Of a stretch of 64,000 nt of DNA, positions 42,799 to 51,973 are shown piece after piece. Position numbers and translations under genes: made by a program. Source of the stretch: Pyrinomonadaceae bacterium. GTDB lineage: Bacteria; Acidobacteriota; Blastocatellia; Pyrinomonadales; Pyrinomonadaceae. The DNA is taken from NCBI GenBank assembly GCA_036277115.1, contig DASUNM010000023.1, positions 1,488,001 through 1,552,000 of the forward strand. The letters are read 5' to 3'. The stretch's first letter is position 1, and the number at the start of each line of letters is the position of its first letter. The notes under the pieces were generated by a model. That model worked only from the letters and a program-made list of their open reading frames with translations. It was not told the origin of the DNA and ran no database searches.

Positions 42799-43800
42799 TT
42801 ACTCAGGCAGCCTTCCAAACCCGCGCCAGCTGTTTCGATTGTGCCAGTCGATGACGACACCGGTAGCACGGATGTCGCGCCACCACTCTTCAAACTCTTC
42901 GCGGGAAATGTAGAACGCGGTGGGCGCCACCAAGTGATCGAAGACGATCAAATGCTGGTCGCGCCAATTGAACTGCGAAATGTAATTCAGGTAGTCGTTG
43001 TAGAACAGATGCTGCGCGAGCTGTGCGCCGCGAGGGCCACGGTTGAGCGGCCGGTAAATTACTTTAGTCGTCGAATACATGATCGCCGCGGGAATCTTGG
43101 CCAGGTGATACAAGAGCCTCCGGCTCATTCGCGACGTTATGCTCCGCACGGGATTCACAAAGCGAACAATCCATTCGTTGTTTTCGGCGCCATAGACCCA
43201 TGCTGAGGCATGCCCGCCGGGTTTGAGTCGCGAGACGAGCGACTTGAAACCCTCGCGCGGATTGGGCAGGTGATGGAGGACGCCGACTGAGAAAGCGTAG
43301 TCGAAGACGCGCTGCAGCGGCAGATGATAAATGTCGGCCTGAATCACGTGCGCGTTCGCGAGCCCTTGCGTGGCGGCGAAAGCGACTTCCACAGCGGCGC
43401 TCAAATCGACTGCAACAACGTCCTTAGCCCCCCAGCGCGCCATGCGTTGCGTGTGACGACCTTTCCCGCATCCGCCTTCGAGCACGATTTTCCCGGCCAC
43501 GAACTCCGGACGCACGGGTGCGATCCAATCGAGAAGTTGTTGTTCGTATTTCTCGTCATCGTGCGAAAACTGTTGCCACGACCAGCCGAAACTGTCGGCC
43601 GTGGCCCGCTTCTCTTCTTCGACGTCGGGCAGCTCGGCAAAGCGAGGAACGCCCCGCACCACCGGAAAACTCTTCGCGCACGCGGCACACTGAAGTTCGC
43701 CGGATAAGATCTCAATGCCTTCTTCCGCTGAGACTGTGGCGAGATTTATGTCGCCGCCGCACGCCGGACAGGCGAGGTAATCCAGGAGAGTTCTCTTCAT
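42799..43800 (-). CDS. Methyltransferase with N-terminal Trm112-like zinc site
   Basis: A 333-residue protein. Residues 11-14 and 38-41 give a Trm112-like zinc site (LACPACGG, QCAACAK). The methyltransferase domain follows with VLEGGCGKGRHTQRM (SAM motif I, about 106-120), VVAVDLSAAVEV and YAFSVGVLHHLPNP. Such fusions are widespread in surface-polysaccharide loci and probably methylate sugars or lipid-linked intermediates. Its ATG overlaps the stop of the upstream methyltransferase gene by ATGA (43797-43800), so the two are translationally coupled. Confidence 0.88.
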   Translation of the reverse strand: MKRTLLDYLACPACGGDINLATVSAEEGIEILSGELQCAACAKSFPVVRGVPRFAELPDVEEEKRATADSFGWSWQQFSHDDEKYEQQLLDWIAPVRPEFVAGKIVLEGGCGKGRHTQRMARWGAKDVVAVDLSAAVEVAFAATQGLANAHVIQADIYHLPLQRVFDYAFSVGVLHHLPNPREGFKSLVSRLKPGGHASAWVYGAENNEWIVRFVNPVRSITSRMSRRLLYHLAKIPAAIMYSTTKVIYRPLNRGPRGAQLAQHLFYNDYLNYISQFNWRDQHLIVFDHLVAPTAFYISREEFEEWWRDIRATGVVIDWHNRNSWRGFGRLPE

Positions 43801-44615
43801 TGGCGGCTGGGGTTTACGTCCTCTATCACGGGCGGGCTACTGACAACGCGTGCGACGCACAGGCCGGAAACTCCGACGGGAAAATTCATGAAGCGCAGGA
43901 GTGTCGCCTCGGCGCCCAGGAGGCGCGCGAATAGCGGATTGAGTGCGGCGATGTTGATGTGGCTTTCGCTCTCGGGTTTGATTCCCGTCCAGCGCATGAA
44001 CACGCGACCCAGAAACGTCGGCGGCAGAAAAGTGATGTTCGCGTACGTGGTTCGTTCGACTTCAAATCCTGCCTCGATCATCGCGCGCCGCAACTCCGGG
44101 AGGCGATAACGACGGCGATGATGGCTGATGTCATCCTGCACTCCCCATAGCCACATGAACGTGGGCACGAAAATCAGAATCCGCCCGCCCGGACGCAAGA
44201 CGCGGCGCATTTCGCTCAATCCGGCAACGTCGTCGTCGAGATGCTCAACCACATCCAGTGCCGTCACCAAATCGAACGTCGCGTCTTCGTAAGGGAGATC
44301 TTCCGCCGCGCCCGCCTTCACTTCCAAGCCGCGTTCCCGGCAAAAGGCGAGTGCGTCTGCGGAAATATCAACCCCTTCAGCATTCCCAAACTGCGAAAGC
44401 AGTTTGAGATTGCCGCCGGTGCCGCAACCAACGTCGAGGATGCGCGGATGGCGGTCAGAGACTTGCGCGCAAATCTCCTTCACGAAACTTCCGATGATGC
44501 GCCGCCTGCCGATATGCCACCAATGCGACTCCTCAAGCTCATAGAGGATCGCGTAGGTGTGCTGCATCATTTCGCGCGGCAGCGTTCCCTTAACCGTTTC
44601 AGCGTTCGTGGACAT
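43797..44615 (-). CDS. Class I SAM-dependent methyltransferase
   Basis: A 272-residue enzyme. SAM motif I is PRILDVGCGTGGNLKLLSQF (about 57-76), then AEGVDISADAL, DLVTALDVVEHLDDDVAGL and GGRILIFVPTFMWLWG. The N-terminal ESHWWHIGRRRII is usual in glycan-locus methyltransferases. No membrane anchor is seen, although hydrophobic residues ANITFLPPTFLGRVFM near the C-terminus may touch the membrane. It is followed by a coupled methyltransferase and preceded by a GT39 gene, 62 bases upstream. Confidence 0.88.
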   Translation of the reverse strand: MSTNAETVKGTLPREMMQHTYAILYELEESHWWHIGRRRIIGSFVKEICAQVSDRHPRILDVGCGTGGNLKLLSQFGNAEGVDISADALAFCRERGLEVKAGAAEDLPYEDATFDLVTALDVVEHLDDDVAGLSEMRRVLRPGGRILIFVPTFMWLWGVQDDISHHRRRYRLPELRRAMIEAGFEVERTTYANITFLPPTFLGRVFMRWTGIKPESESHINIAALNPLFARLLGAEATLLRFMNFPVGVSGLCVARVVSSPPVIEDVNPSRQ

Positions 44616-44677
44616 CTGACCTGAATGTTAGCCCAGAAGTGGTTTCCGCGGCGAAGCCCGGCGTGACAGGTAATCGT

Positions 44678-46162
44678 TCACTCGGCGCGAGCAAGCCAAC
44701 TCTTGCGCACGAAACGAGCCAATGCGTCGAGAGCCACGGCCGCAAAGACCAAGAGCAGCGCCTGCATCGGCAGCCCGTAACGAATTTCCGAGTGACCAAT
44801 TCCCAGGGTGAACAAATAATAAGCGACCGTCACCATGAGCAGCACCGTCATGCGCCAATTTTTGCGCCCCGCGATCAACATCCCCACGAGCGTCAGCGGC
44901 ACAATGATCGTCCGCACGACGCTCTGAATCATACCGAGTACCTTTACTAGAAACGCGATCGCCCCGCCTTGTCGCGCCGGTGAAAGGGTCTTCTCAGCAG
45001 TCACGTTAATGCCCGCAGTACCGACGTGCGGCGCCGGCTTGCCGAACAATTTCAGATGCGCGCCGATGCGTCGCAGCACGACGCCCGAAAACCACAGCGG
45101 ATGCGAAGCGATAACGCGCAAAGCTTTCCGTCCACGTTCGCGGTCGCGCCGAATGCCGTCCGGGAAATACAAACCAATCTCTGCGCCGGACGGAAGTTTC
45201 ATGTTGCTCCGGTCCTGCTCAATCATCTCGGCGTCGCAACAGGGCGCGCCGAATTCGGGTCCACGGCTAGTCTCGCCAATACCGGCCCACAAGTTCCAAC
45301 CGAAGCCAAGGCCCGTCGGCGCAATCTGTGGATAGAAAATCACGACGTTACGGATAACCACGGGTGAGATAACCAGTAAAGTAGCGAGAGCGACTGCCGC
45401 GCCCACTACCAGCCGTTTCCGCCACACGTCGCGAAACACCCAAGCCAGAACGGCCGCCCACGGCAAAAACAGAAACAGCGGATTCAGTCGCAGCCAACAT
45501 GCGAGGCCGAGGAACGCGCCGGATGCTATCGCCCAGCGAATTGATTTCGTTTTGGCGGCAAGGATCAAACACCAGGCCCCGCCCAGCACCAACCAACTAG
45601 TGGGCGAGTCCGCGTTCGGTGTCGCGCCGGAAAAGGCGAGCAAGGGCGACAGCGCCGCCAGGCCACCCGCCATCAGACCAACCGGCCACCCAAACGCGCT
45701 GACGCCAATGCCAACCACCAGCAGCACCGCGAGCGAGTCGAGCGCCATCTGCACATACTGCACGGCGACCGGCGATCGGTTGCCGGTTAATTTGTAAATC
45801 ACTGCAAGCCACAGCGGATATCCCGGCGGGTAAACGATCCGATCGGTTCGCGCGGCATCGGCAATCCAGAAGGCAGGCTGCTTTCGATCGACAATGTCTT
45901 GTGCCTGCCGATCAAAGACCGCATAAGAGCCAAACTGAAACCACGACGCATCGTTCAAGTGGGCGCGTATGAAATTCGCCGTCAGCGCACGCACGGTGAA
46001 TGAGAGCGCGACTATCAGGAGTAGTGCGAAAAGACGTCTTTTGGAGTGCGCCGGCAGAGTCCCGACGCGTCGGGAACGACGGCGCTCTGGATCGCTGTGT
46101 GAGAAAACTTTGTTACTGCGGTGAAAAGACAATGAAACGAAAGCGCCGCCAGGCGGGCGCAC
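44678..46162 (-). CDS. GT39-type membrane glycosyltransferase, short form
   Basis: A 494-residue multi-pass protein related to those at 38297 and 46985 but without their inserted beta domain. Family landmarks are YPPGYPLWLAVIYKL, LGLACWLRLNPLFLFLPWA and YFPDGIRRDRERGRKAL. About the first 40 residues (MRPPGGAFVSLSFHRS to RRSRRVGTLPAHS) are the translation of a MITE-like element that also supplies the ATG. The conserved part starts at KRRLFALLLIVALSF. No other start codon lies between, so the repeat-derived start is probably real unless a non-standard codon is used. Confidence 0.82.
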   Translation of the reverse strand: MRPPGGAFVSLSFHRSNKVFSHSDPERRRSRRVGTLPAHSKRRLFALLLIVALSFTVRALTANFIRAHLNDASWFQFGSYAVFDRQAQDIVDRKQPAFWIADAARTDRIVYPPGYPLWLAVIYKLTGNRSPVAVQYVQMALDSLAVLLVVGIGVSAFGWPVGLMAGGLAALSPLLAFSGATPNADSPTSWLVLGGAWCLILAAKTKSIRWAIASGAFLGLACWLRLNPLFLFLPWAAVLAWVFRDVWRKRLVVGAAVALATLLVISPVVIRNVVIFYPQIAPTGLGFGWNLWAGIGETSRGPEFGAPCCDAEMIEQDRSNMKLPSGAEIGLYFPDGIRRDRERGRKALRVIASHPLWFSGVVLRRIGAHLKLFGKPAPHVGTAGINVTAEKTLSPARQGGAIAFLVKVLGMIQSVVRTIIVPLTLVGMLIAGRKNWRMTVLLMVTVAYYLFTLGIGHSEIRYGLPMQALLLVFAAVALDALARFVRKSWLARAE

Positions 46163-46168
46163 TCCAAA
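46041..46168. repeat. MITE-like element family 1, copy b
   Basis: About 128 bp bounded by TTGGAGTGCGCCGGCA and GCGGGCGCACTCCAAA, with the inner CGACGGCGCTCTGGAT pair. It is related to 8521-8710. Its right end touches the stop codon (46169-46171) of the upstream methyltransferase gene, and its left end enters the GT39 coding frame. Confidence 0.75.
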
Positions 46169-46978
46169 TTACTTTCGCGCAGAGATAATCACATTCCAAC
46201 CAACGCCGCGGCCCAGCGCGCGCAGCATGCTTTGCGGTAAGAGTCGTCCAGGAAAATAGAAGTCTCCGCGCGTCAACTGCTGCACCTCGGTCTTTACTTC
46301 GCGAAACATCGAAAACAGCTCGCGCGCCTGCCGTCGCGTGTAAGCCTTCACCAGCGGCCGGCCTTCGCCTTCGTTGACTTCAACATAACGGCTCATGATC
46401 TCTTCCGCCGTTTGGCCGCGCAACAACTGCGCGCGCAACAAGCCGCGATGCAGAACGATCTCAAACCAATAGTTCCATGAATTGCGATGGTACAGCATCA
46501 CCCGGGCCAAACCGCCCGGACGCAGCACTCGATGAATCTCGCGAACGGCTTCAGCCGTGTCGGGCGTGTGATGCAGCACGCCGTTGGAATACGCTACGTC
46601 GAAACTCTCGTCGGCGAAGGGCAGCTTCTCGGCGTCCGTGAGCGCGAAGTCACCGCTGAGACCGTACAGCTCAAGATGACGGCGCGAGGTTTCGATGGAA
46701 CGCGGCGTGAGATCGACACCGGTCACGCGCGCGCCGCCACGTGCAAACTGCAAAAGATCCGTCCCCATGCCACAGCCGACTTCTAACAAACGCTGGCCGG
46801 AGAAATCCTTGAAGCCCATGACGTGCGGCATCCACGGCGCGTAATCCTGGTAACGGTGACGCTCGACCTCATCAAAAAACTCCCGCGTGGCGAATTCATA
46901 TTCCCGACCGTAAACCGCGCCGGCCGGATCGGCAGACCATTGCTCGCGCGCTTTTTGCTTTTCGTCAGCCACAGCCAT
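46169..46978 (-). CDS. Class I SAM-dependent methyltransferase
   Basis: A 269-residue enzyme of the UbiE-like group. Motif I is RLLEVGCGMGTDLLQFARG (about 63-81), followed by VTGVDLTPRSIE, AYSNGVLHHTPDTAEAVREI and HRVLRPGGLARVML. The N-terminus EQWSADPAGAVYGREYEF is typical of sugar or lipid methyltransferases in polysaccharide loci. The gene starts 6 bases after the stop of the GT39 gene at 46985, so they are probably co-transcribed. The following MITE-like element could alter expression of the next gene. Confidence 0.88.
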   Translation of the reverse strand: MAVADEKQKAREQWSADPAGAVYGREYEFATREFFDEVERHRYQDYAPWMPHVMGFKDFSGQRLLEVGCGMGTDLLQFARGGARVTGVDLTPRSIETSRRHLELYGLSGDFALTDAEKLPFADESFDVAYSNGVLHHTPDTAEAVREIHRVLRPGGLARVMLYHRNSWNYWFEIVLHRGLLRAQLLRGQTAEEIMSRYVEVNEGEGRPLVKAYTRRQARELFSMFREVKTEVQQLTRGDFYFPGRLLPQSMLRALGRGVGWNVIISARK

Positions 46979-46984
46979 TTTGCT

Positions 46985-48868
46985 TTAATTAATTCTTCGG
47001 GGTTTCAATGCCCGCTTCGCGCCGAGGAACAGACGCCCCGCGGTAATCGAAATGAGATAAAGCGACGTCGCGACCAGCATTGCCCAAAAGTAATGAATCG
47101 GCAGAATGTATCTTAGTTCCAAATGCAGCGGCGCATGCGTGAGCAGGAAATACAACGGCACGGCACAAGCGATCGCCAGAGCGTCAAACCGCCGCGCGAG
47201 CGCTAATAGGACGACCCCGAACAAAGCGAGCGGCAACATCCAACCTGTCGTGAAAAACTTTTGCAGGGCCTTCACCGGTACCCGTGGATATTTTGTCCAT
47301 AGGTACGACGACGGACCTAAACGGTACAGGTCTATTGGCCCCGTCTCGATCACGCTGCGACTCGAGTGGTGTTCACCGCCGGCCACTACGATTTTCAATT
47401 GGTCCGCGTCGGGATTAACGAAAGGCAGGCTCAGAACCGTGAACTCACCGTCCTTCGGCGCGCTCGGATCTAATGAATCGGGAACGGTCGCCGAGGCGAC
47501 GGTCTTTCCATTGTCGATCCGAGTCACGTTTATCGTCATTCGGCCTTCGACTGGTCGCACCGGCACCGCGAGAAGATAGTCCGATTGCGGCTGAACGCTG
47601 ATCGTCGCCAGTGAAAAAATGTTTTGTTGAGCGTCGCCAGTAATCCGCAAAGTTTGACCGAACCGCGACGCCTGTTTTCGAGCAGCGTCGTCGTTACTGG
47701 CAGCCAAATCAAACGGTGACCCCCGCCACGCCAATTCCGCGCTGCTCGTGTTCGGTGAGTTAGTGATAGACGGCTCAACGGCGATGATGGCGACCGGCTC
47801 ATAGGTCAACATCTTCCCGGCCCTTCGCGCCATCACTCCCATGAACCAAATCTTGTTACCTCTGATGACGGCCCATACCCGCCCCACGCGCAGACGTTCT
47901 CGGAGAATCCCGTCAGGACGATATAAGTCTTCCGCATAATCCGGACGATTGTAGAGAGCAGCCTCTTGTTGCGAGACCTTGTGATCGTGCTGCTCCATGG
48001 CAAAAAGTTTCTCCGGATCGTAATCCGCAATTCCTTCCATCAGATTAGTACCGGTGCCCAGCGTGAGCGGGATGAATGACTTGAACACGAATGCGTTGCG
48101 AATGGTAATTGGCATGATGGTGAGCACGGCGGCCGTGACCAGCAGTACGGCGTACCGCCACCACTTGTCACGCGGAAACAACAGCGGAATGAAGAGGCAG
48201 AGGAAGGGCGCGAGCACCAGGACGTTGGCGCGCAACCAGCAAGAGATGCCGAGACAAACTCCGGCGCCAATGATCATTAGTTGATGCGGCTGGCGACGGG
48301 CGCGGACCAGCAAATAGATGCCGAGCAGGATCGTCAGGCCAATGATCGAGTCAGGCAACAAGACCAGCGAGTAAAAAGACAACTGGGGAGAAACTGCCGC
48401 GAACAACGCCGCCAGGATCGCCACGCCGGTGGGCAGTAGCTCGAGAACAATGAGCAGCACCAGAACGGCCGCCGCGGCGCCACCCGCGATGTGAACCAAA
48501 CGCAGCGCGACATTTGAATTACGTGAGACCGCGTGAACGACCGCGACAAAAATCGGGTACCCGGGAGTGTGAATCAGCATGCCCGTGTCCGGTTCCTGAG
48601 AGTGCCCACGTACGAATGAAGTGAAGTCGCGGTCAGTTAAGAACTGCGCCTCTTCCTGATAACGCGCAGCCGTTTTGTCCATCAGGTTATCGATCGTCAG
48701 CCAATTGTTCTGCCAGTGAAGCAGTCTTACGCCGACGGCAACTGCAAACACGACGAAGCAGAGCACCAACAAGCGCCTCCGAGGGATTTCACTCGGCTGG
48801 AGCGTTTTGCTGATCCAGTCACCGATGTTCCCGAATCGCATTTGCTCAGCAGTTTGCTTCAATGACAT
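46985..48868 (-). CDS. GT39-type membrane glycosyltransferase with inserted beta domain
   Basis: A 627-residue paralogue of the protein at 38297. Landmarks are HTPGYPIFVAVVHAV, LGISCWLRANVLVLAPFLCL, ITIRNAFVFKSFIPLTLGTG and YRPDGILRERLRVGRV. Residues about 400-535 form an extracytoplasmic beta-rich insert (QTLRITGDAQQNIFSLATIS, DYLLAVPVRPVEGRMTINV) before the last membrane helices. The role is inferred as sugar transfer from an undecaprenyl-phosphate carrier outside the inner membrane. It is followed within 6 bases by a methyltransferase gene. Confidence 0.87.
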   Translation of the reverse strand: MSLKQTAEQMRFGNIGDWISKTLQPSEIPRRRLLVLCFVVFAVAVGVRLLHWQNNWLTIDNLMDKTAARYQEEAQFLTDRDFTSFVRGHSQEPDTGMLIHTPGYPIFVAVVHAVSRNSNVALRLVHIAGGAAAAVLVLLIVLELLPTGVAILAALFAAVSPQLSFYSLVLLPDSIIGLTILLGIYLLVRARRQPHQLMIIGAGVCLGISCWLRANVLVLAPFLCLFIPLLFPRDKWWRYAVLLVTAAVLTIMPITIRNAFVFKSFIPLTLGTGTNLMEGIADYDPEKLFAMEQHDHKVSQQEAALYNRPDYAEDLYRPDGILRERLRVGRVWAVIRGNKIWFMGVMARRAGKMLTYEPVAIIAVEPSITNSPNTSSAELAWRGSPFDLAASNDDAARKQASRFGQTLRITGDAQQNIFSLATISVQPQSDYLLAVPVRPVEGRMTINVTRIDNGKTVASATVPDSLDPSAPKDGEFTVLSLPFVNPDADQLKIVVAGGEHHSSRSVIETGPIDLYRLGPSSYLWTKYPRVPVKALQKFFTTGWMLPLALFGVVLLALARRFDALAIACAVPLYFLLTHAPLHLELRYILPIHYFWAMLVATSLYLISITAGRLFLGAKRALKPRRIN

Positions 48869-48902
48869 CGAGGATGATTGCTGATTCGACTTAGCAAGTC
48901 TC

Positions 48903-50528
48903 TTACTTTGAAAGCTCGCGGTATGCGTCTATCACCCTTTGCGCGTTGTGCTTCCAGGTGTGGCGCTCGACGGCTGTGCGACGCGCCGCCGCGCCCAAAC
49001 TTTCACGCAATTCCGGGGACGTCGTCAGCCGCAGGATCGCGCCGGTTAGTTCCTCTACATTGCCCGGCTCAACCAGCAGCGCGGTCTCTTCGTGTTGCAG
49101 CACCTCGCCGATTTGTCCCAGGCGGCTGGCGACAATTCCCTTGCCCATCGCCATGTATTCGAACAGCTTTGTCGGCGAGCCAAAGAATTCCGCGCCCGCG
49201 TCGAGCGGCACATGGGGCGACACCAGGACATCGCATGCGTCAAGCAGCGACGGCACGCGATCGTGCGCCACAGCGCCGGGCATCAAGACACGATCGGCAG
49301 CTCCAGCTTCGCGCAGAATCTCTTCGACGCGCGCGCGCAAGGCGCCGCTGCCGATTAAAAGAAACCGCACCGGCGAATCTAATGGAATGTTCGTAATCGC
49401 TTGGGCGAGAACTTCAACGCCGTGCCACGGTCCGAATGTGCCGATAAAGCCGACTACGATTTCATCGGGCGTCAGACCTAATTCGCGCCGGGCTTCGTCG
49501 CCGCCGATGCCGGGTTTGAATTTATCGGCGTCAACACCGTTCGGATTGACGATGATCTTTTCCGGCTCGATGCCTGCTTGCAAAAGATTTTGTCGCTCTA
49601 CTTCTGAAACGACGAAGATTCGAGCGGCGGCGGTTAAGTTCAGACGTTCATATCGCGCCAGCAGATCCAGCTTGTCCACGCGATCCCAGTGCCGTCCGAC
49701 CCAAACCTCGGATCCGTTGTATTCAAGAAACAACGGCCGTTGCGTGCGCAGAGCGGCCGCGACGCCGGCCCAACTGAATCGCGCGTAGCGCTGATAGATA
49801 AAGTCGGGTGGTTCGTTTTGAATCTCCAAGACGGCGCGCTCGGTGAAATGCAGGTTGTTGTAGATGTCGAAGGCCGCGCGCGTTGAGCCAATCGGTTCGG
49901 GCCAAATAATTTTCGTCGGAACCCTCGTTTGATCGAGCCCGGCTATCTCGTCGTTGCTGATCAACGAAACGTTTGTCCCGAGTTGCAACGCTGCGTTCAC
50001 GAATCCATTGATGTGACTGGCGGCGCCCCCCGCTTGCGTCCCCGGGCCGGGCGAAGCGCGCAGGTAAATCATTTGCGGATTAATCGCGGGCTCAGCGGGC
50101 GCCCATTCCCGATGCTTATCGCGCGTGACCGCAGCTTCGAGCGCGCGCAGCTCCTTTGCCGCACGCCGCATGGCCGCACTACTCAATGCTGCTTCGCGCG
50201 TCACGCGCACGGGCGCGGAGGCGATGGCCCGGCTTTTTGACTCCTCGCGCCAACCAGAATGCGCGTCGAAGATTATCGTGCGACGCGCGCCGGCCAGCGC
50301 GCCCAGCAGGAGAAACTGATCCTGTCCGCGCTGCCAAACCAAACGTTCCGTCGCCACGGCAAAAATTTCCGGACTCATTCCGCGCAACACGCGAATGCGC
50401 AGCGCCGAGCCGGCTTTTTCCAACTGCTCTCTGGAAATTGAGTTGATGGTCGCGTCCGGATAGCGGCTTTTCAAAGTTTCATGCGCGCGGGCCGCGTCAC
50501 CGCTCAGCGTTAGGAGGACTATCTTCAT
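48903..50528 (-). CDS. GT4-type glycosyltransferase
   Basis: A 541-residue cytosolic enzyme of the GT-B fold, started at ATG 50526-50528 (MKIVLLTLSGDAARAHETL). Thirteen codons further upstream are repeat DNA. The N-terminal half has an extra region of about 140 residues before PGPGTQAGGAASHINGFVNA, where a standard GT4 begins. The C-terminal half has VNPNGVDADKFKPGIG, VVGFIGTFGPWHGVEVLAQA and SPTKLFEYMAMGKGIVAS, the nucleotide-sugar site. Together with the flippase directly upstream it probably builds the repeat unit on the cytosolic face. Donor sugar unknown. Confidence 0.87.
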   Translation of the reverse strand: MKIVLLTLSGDAARAHETLKSRYPDATINSISREQLEKAGSALRIRVLRGMSPEIFAVATERLVWQRGQDQFLLLGALAGARRTIIFDAHSGWREESKSRAIASAPVRVTREAALSSAAMRRAAKELRALEAAVTRDKHREWAPAEPAINPQMIYLRASPGPGTQAGGAASHINGFVNAALQLGTNVSLISNDEIAGLDQTRVPTKIIWPEPIGSTRAAFDIYNNLHFTERAVLEIQNEPPDFIYQRYARFSWAGVAAALRTQRPLFLEYNGSEVWVGRHWDRVDKLDLLARYERLNLTAAARIFVVSEVERQNLLQAGIEPEKIIVNPNGVDADKFKPGIGGDEARRELGLTPDEIVVGFIGTFGPWHGVEVLAQAITNIPLDSPVRFLLIGSGALRARVEEILREAGAADRVLMPGAVAHDRVPSLLDACDVLVSPHVPLDAGAEFFGSPTKLFEYMAMGKGIVASRLGQIGEVLQHEETALLVEPGNVEELTGAILRLTTSPELRESLGAAARRTAVERHTWKHNAQRVIDAYRELSK

Positions 50529-50538
50529 CGCAATCGAA

Positions 50539-50599
50539 GTGGCACAGACTTCAGTCTGTGATTTCATTGCGCTTGATCACAGACTGAAGTCTGTGCCAC
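50539..50599. repeat. Palindromic element family 3, copy b
   Basis: GTGGCACAGACTTCAGTCTG TG faces CACAGACTGAAGTCTGTGCC AC, each arm itself a palindrome. It supplies the last codons and stop of the flippase gene (50551) and the leader of the GT4 gene. Confidence 0.8.
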
Positions 50600-51915
50600 T
50601 GCTTGCGCAATTCATGTGTCCGCAGCACAAACGTCTCCACCGGCCCGCGACCGGTCTTCATGCTGAAATAGATAGCAACGAGAAAGAAGATTAGCGCATA
50701 GCTCAGAGTCGAAGTTACCGCTGCCCCACGCGCGCCAAACGCGGGCACCATCAGGAGATTCAATCCTATATTGAACGCCAGCGTGACAATCCAGAACACC
50801 GGAATGATCGCGGGCAAGCCGGTGCCGGTGAAGTGTTGTACGAGCACTGATTCCAGGCCGACGAAGAAAATTCCGGGCAAAAGGATCAGCAACTGGATGG
50901 TCGCATCGCTAAATCGCGGCCCGTAGATCAACGGGAGCACAAACGAGAACGCCGCCGCGGCCAGACACATCAAGAGCATCACGAGAGTCGTGTGTCTCGT
51001 CACTTGCACGGCGAACTCGCCACGCTCGTCCTGTGATGCGGCCACTCGCGGAAACAAAAGCGTCGCGATCACGCCCGGCAACATCAGCAACAAAAAGGAA
51101 AATTGCGAAGCGACGGCATACACGCCGGCTTCCGCAGCGCCACGAAAGCGATTCACAATTAACACGTCCGCGCGAAAGATGATTGCGCCGGCCATGATCG
51201 AAATGTAGAACTTCACGCCGTAACGAATCATCGCATTAAGCAGTTGAACGTCAACCCGCGCTTTCCCCTTCGAAACTTCGCGGCCAATGTACAGAGCCAG
51301 CAGCAGGCCCAGGACAATCGCGGCGCCGGTATTCGCAGAGACGAGAGTAAAAAGCCGTTCGCGCAGGATGATTAGTACGACGACGGCGTTCGCGAACACC
51401 CAGGCCGGCAACAGCGCGTCGAACAAATTCAACTGACGGATGCGATCGATGGCGAGCAATATGTTTAAGCCGAGAAGGATCAGCAGTTGAAAAGGTATTG
51501 AGACTGCTGCGACGGCAACCAGTTGCGCGGAAACCTTGCCGAAGACTGACGGTTTGACCCAATTAAGTCCCAGCACCCCCACCGCGATGATGCTTCCAAC
51601 CACGAGCGCGAAAACGAGCGCATTCGCGAAGATCGGACCGAGCGTGGTTCGGTCGCGCGCGAGAAAGAACGTGTTCGCGGATGGCAGACCGGCGCTGCCG
51701 ATTTGTACAGCCAGTGCGACCATCACGCTCAACACCGCGTACGTCCCGAAACCCTCATCACCGAGCCAGCGCGCCGCAACAACGCCCGAGCCGAACACCC
51801 CGACCATCATCAGGAGGCGAGTGCCGAACGTCAGCACGACTCCCGAGACAAAGCTGCTGATGACCGGCGTCTCGTCCAGTGGAACGGTGGCGGCGGTTTC
51901 GGTTGGGATAGGCAT
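50551..51915 (-). CDS. Wzx-like polysaccharide flippase
   Basis: A 454-residue inner-membrane protein with about 12-14 helices of the MOP/Wzx superfamily, which flips lipid-linked sugar units outward. It is started at ATG 51913-51915 (MPIPTETAATVPLDE), because the 29 codons upstream are an in-frame palindromic repeat. Landmarks are VLTFGTRLLMMVGVFGSGVV, ARWLGDEGFGTYAVLSVMVA, FRADVLIVNRFRGAAEAGVY and LLPGIFFVGLESVLVQ. The C-terminal residues after KQWHRLQ are encoded by palindrome family 3. This identifies a Wzx-type export route, although no Wzy polymerase was found. Confidence 0.9.
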   Translation of the reverse strand: MPIPTETAATVPLDETPVISSFVSGVVLTFGTRLLMMVGVFGSGVVAARWLGDEGFGTYAVLSVMVALAVQIGSAGLPSANTFFLARDRTTLGPIFANALVFALVVGSIIAVGVLGLNWVKPSVFGKVSAQLVAVAAVSIPFQLLILLGLNILLAIDRIRQLNLFDALLPAWVFANAVVVLIILRERLFTLVSANTGAAIVLGLLLALYIGREVSKGKARVDVQLLNAMIRYGVKFYISIMAGAIIFRADVLIVNRFRGAAEAGVYAVASQFSFLLLMLPGVIATLLFPRVAASQDERGEFAVQVTRHTTLVMLLMCLAAAAFSFVLPLIYGPRFSDATIQLLILLPGIFFVGLESVLVQHFTGTGLPAIIPVFWIVTLAFNIGLNLLMVPAFGARGAAVTSTLSYALIFFLVAIYFSMKTGRGPVETFVLRTHELRKQWHRLQSVIKRNEITD

Positions 51916-51927
51916 GAGTTGTCGGTC

Positions 51928-51972
51928 GGTACGCACGCCTCCGGCGTGCTGCATGCCAGAGGCATGCGTGCC
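51928..51972. repeat. Palindromic repeat family 4, copy b
   Basis: GGTACGCACGCCTCCGGCGT then GCTGCATGCCAGAGGCATGC then GTGCC, 45 bases between the asnB stop and the flippase start. It reads through in frame ahead of the flippase gene. Confidence 0.8.
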
Positions 51973-51973
51973 C

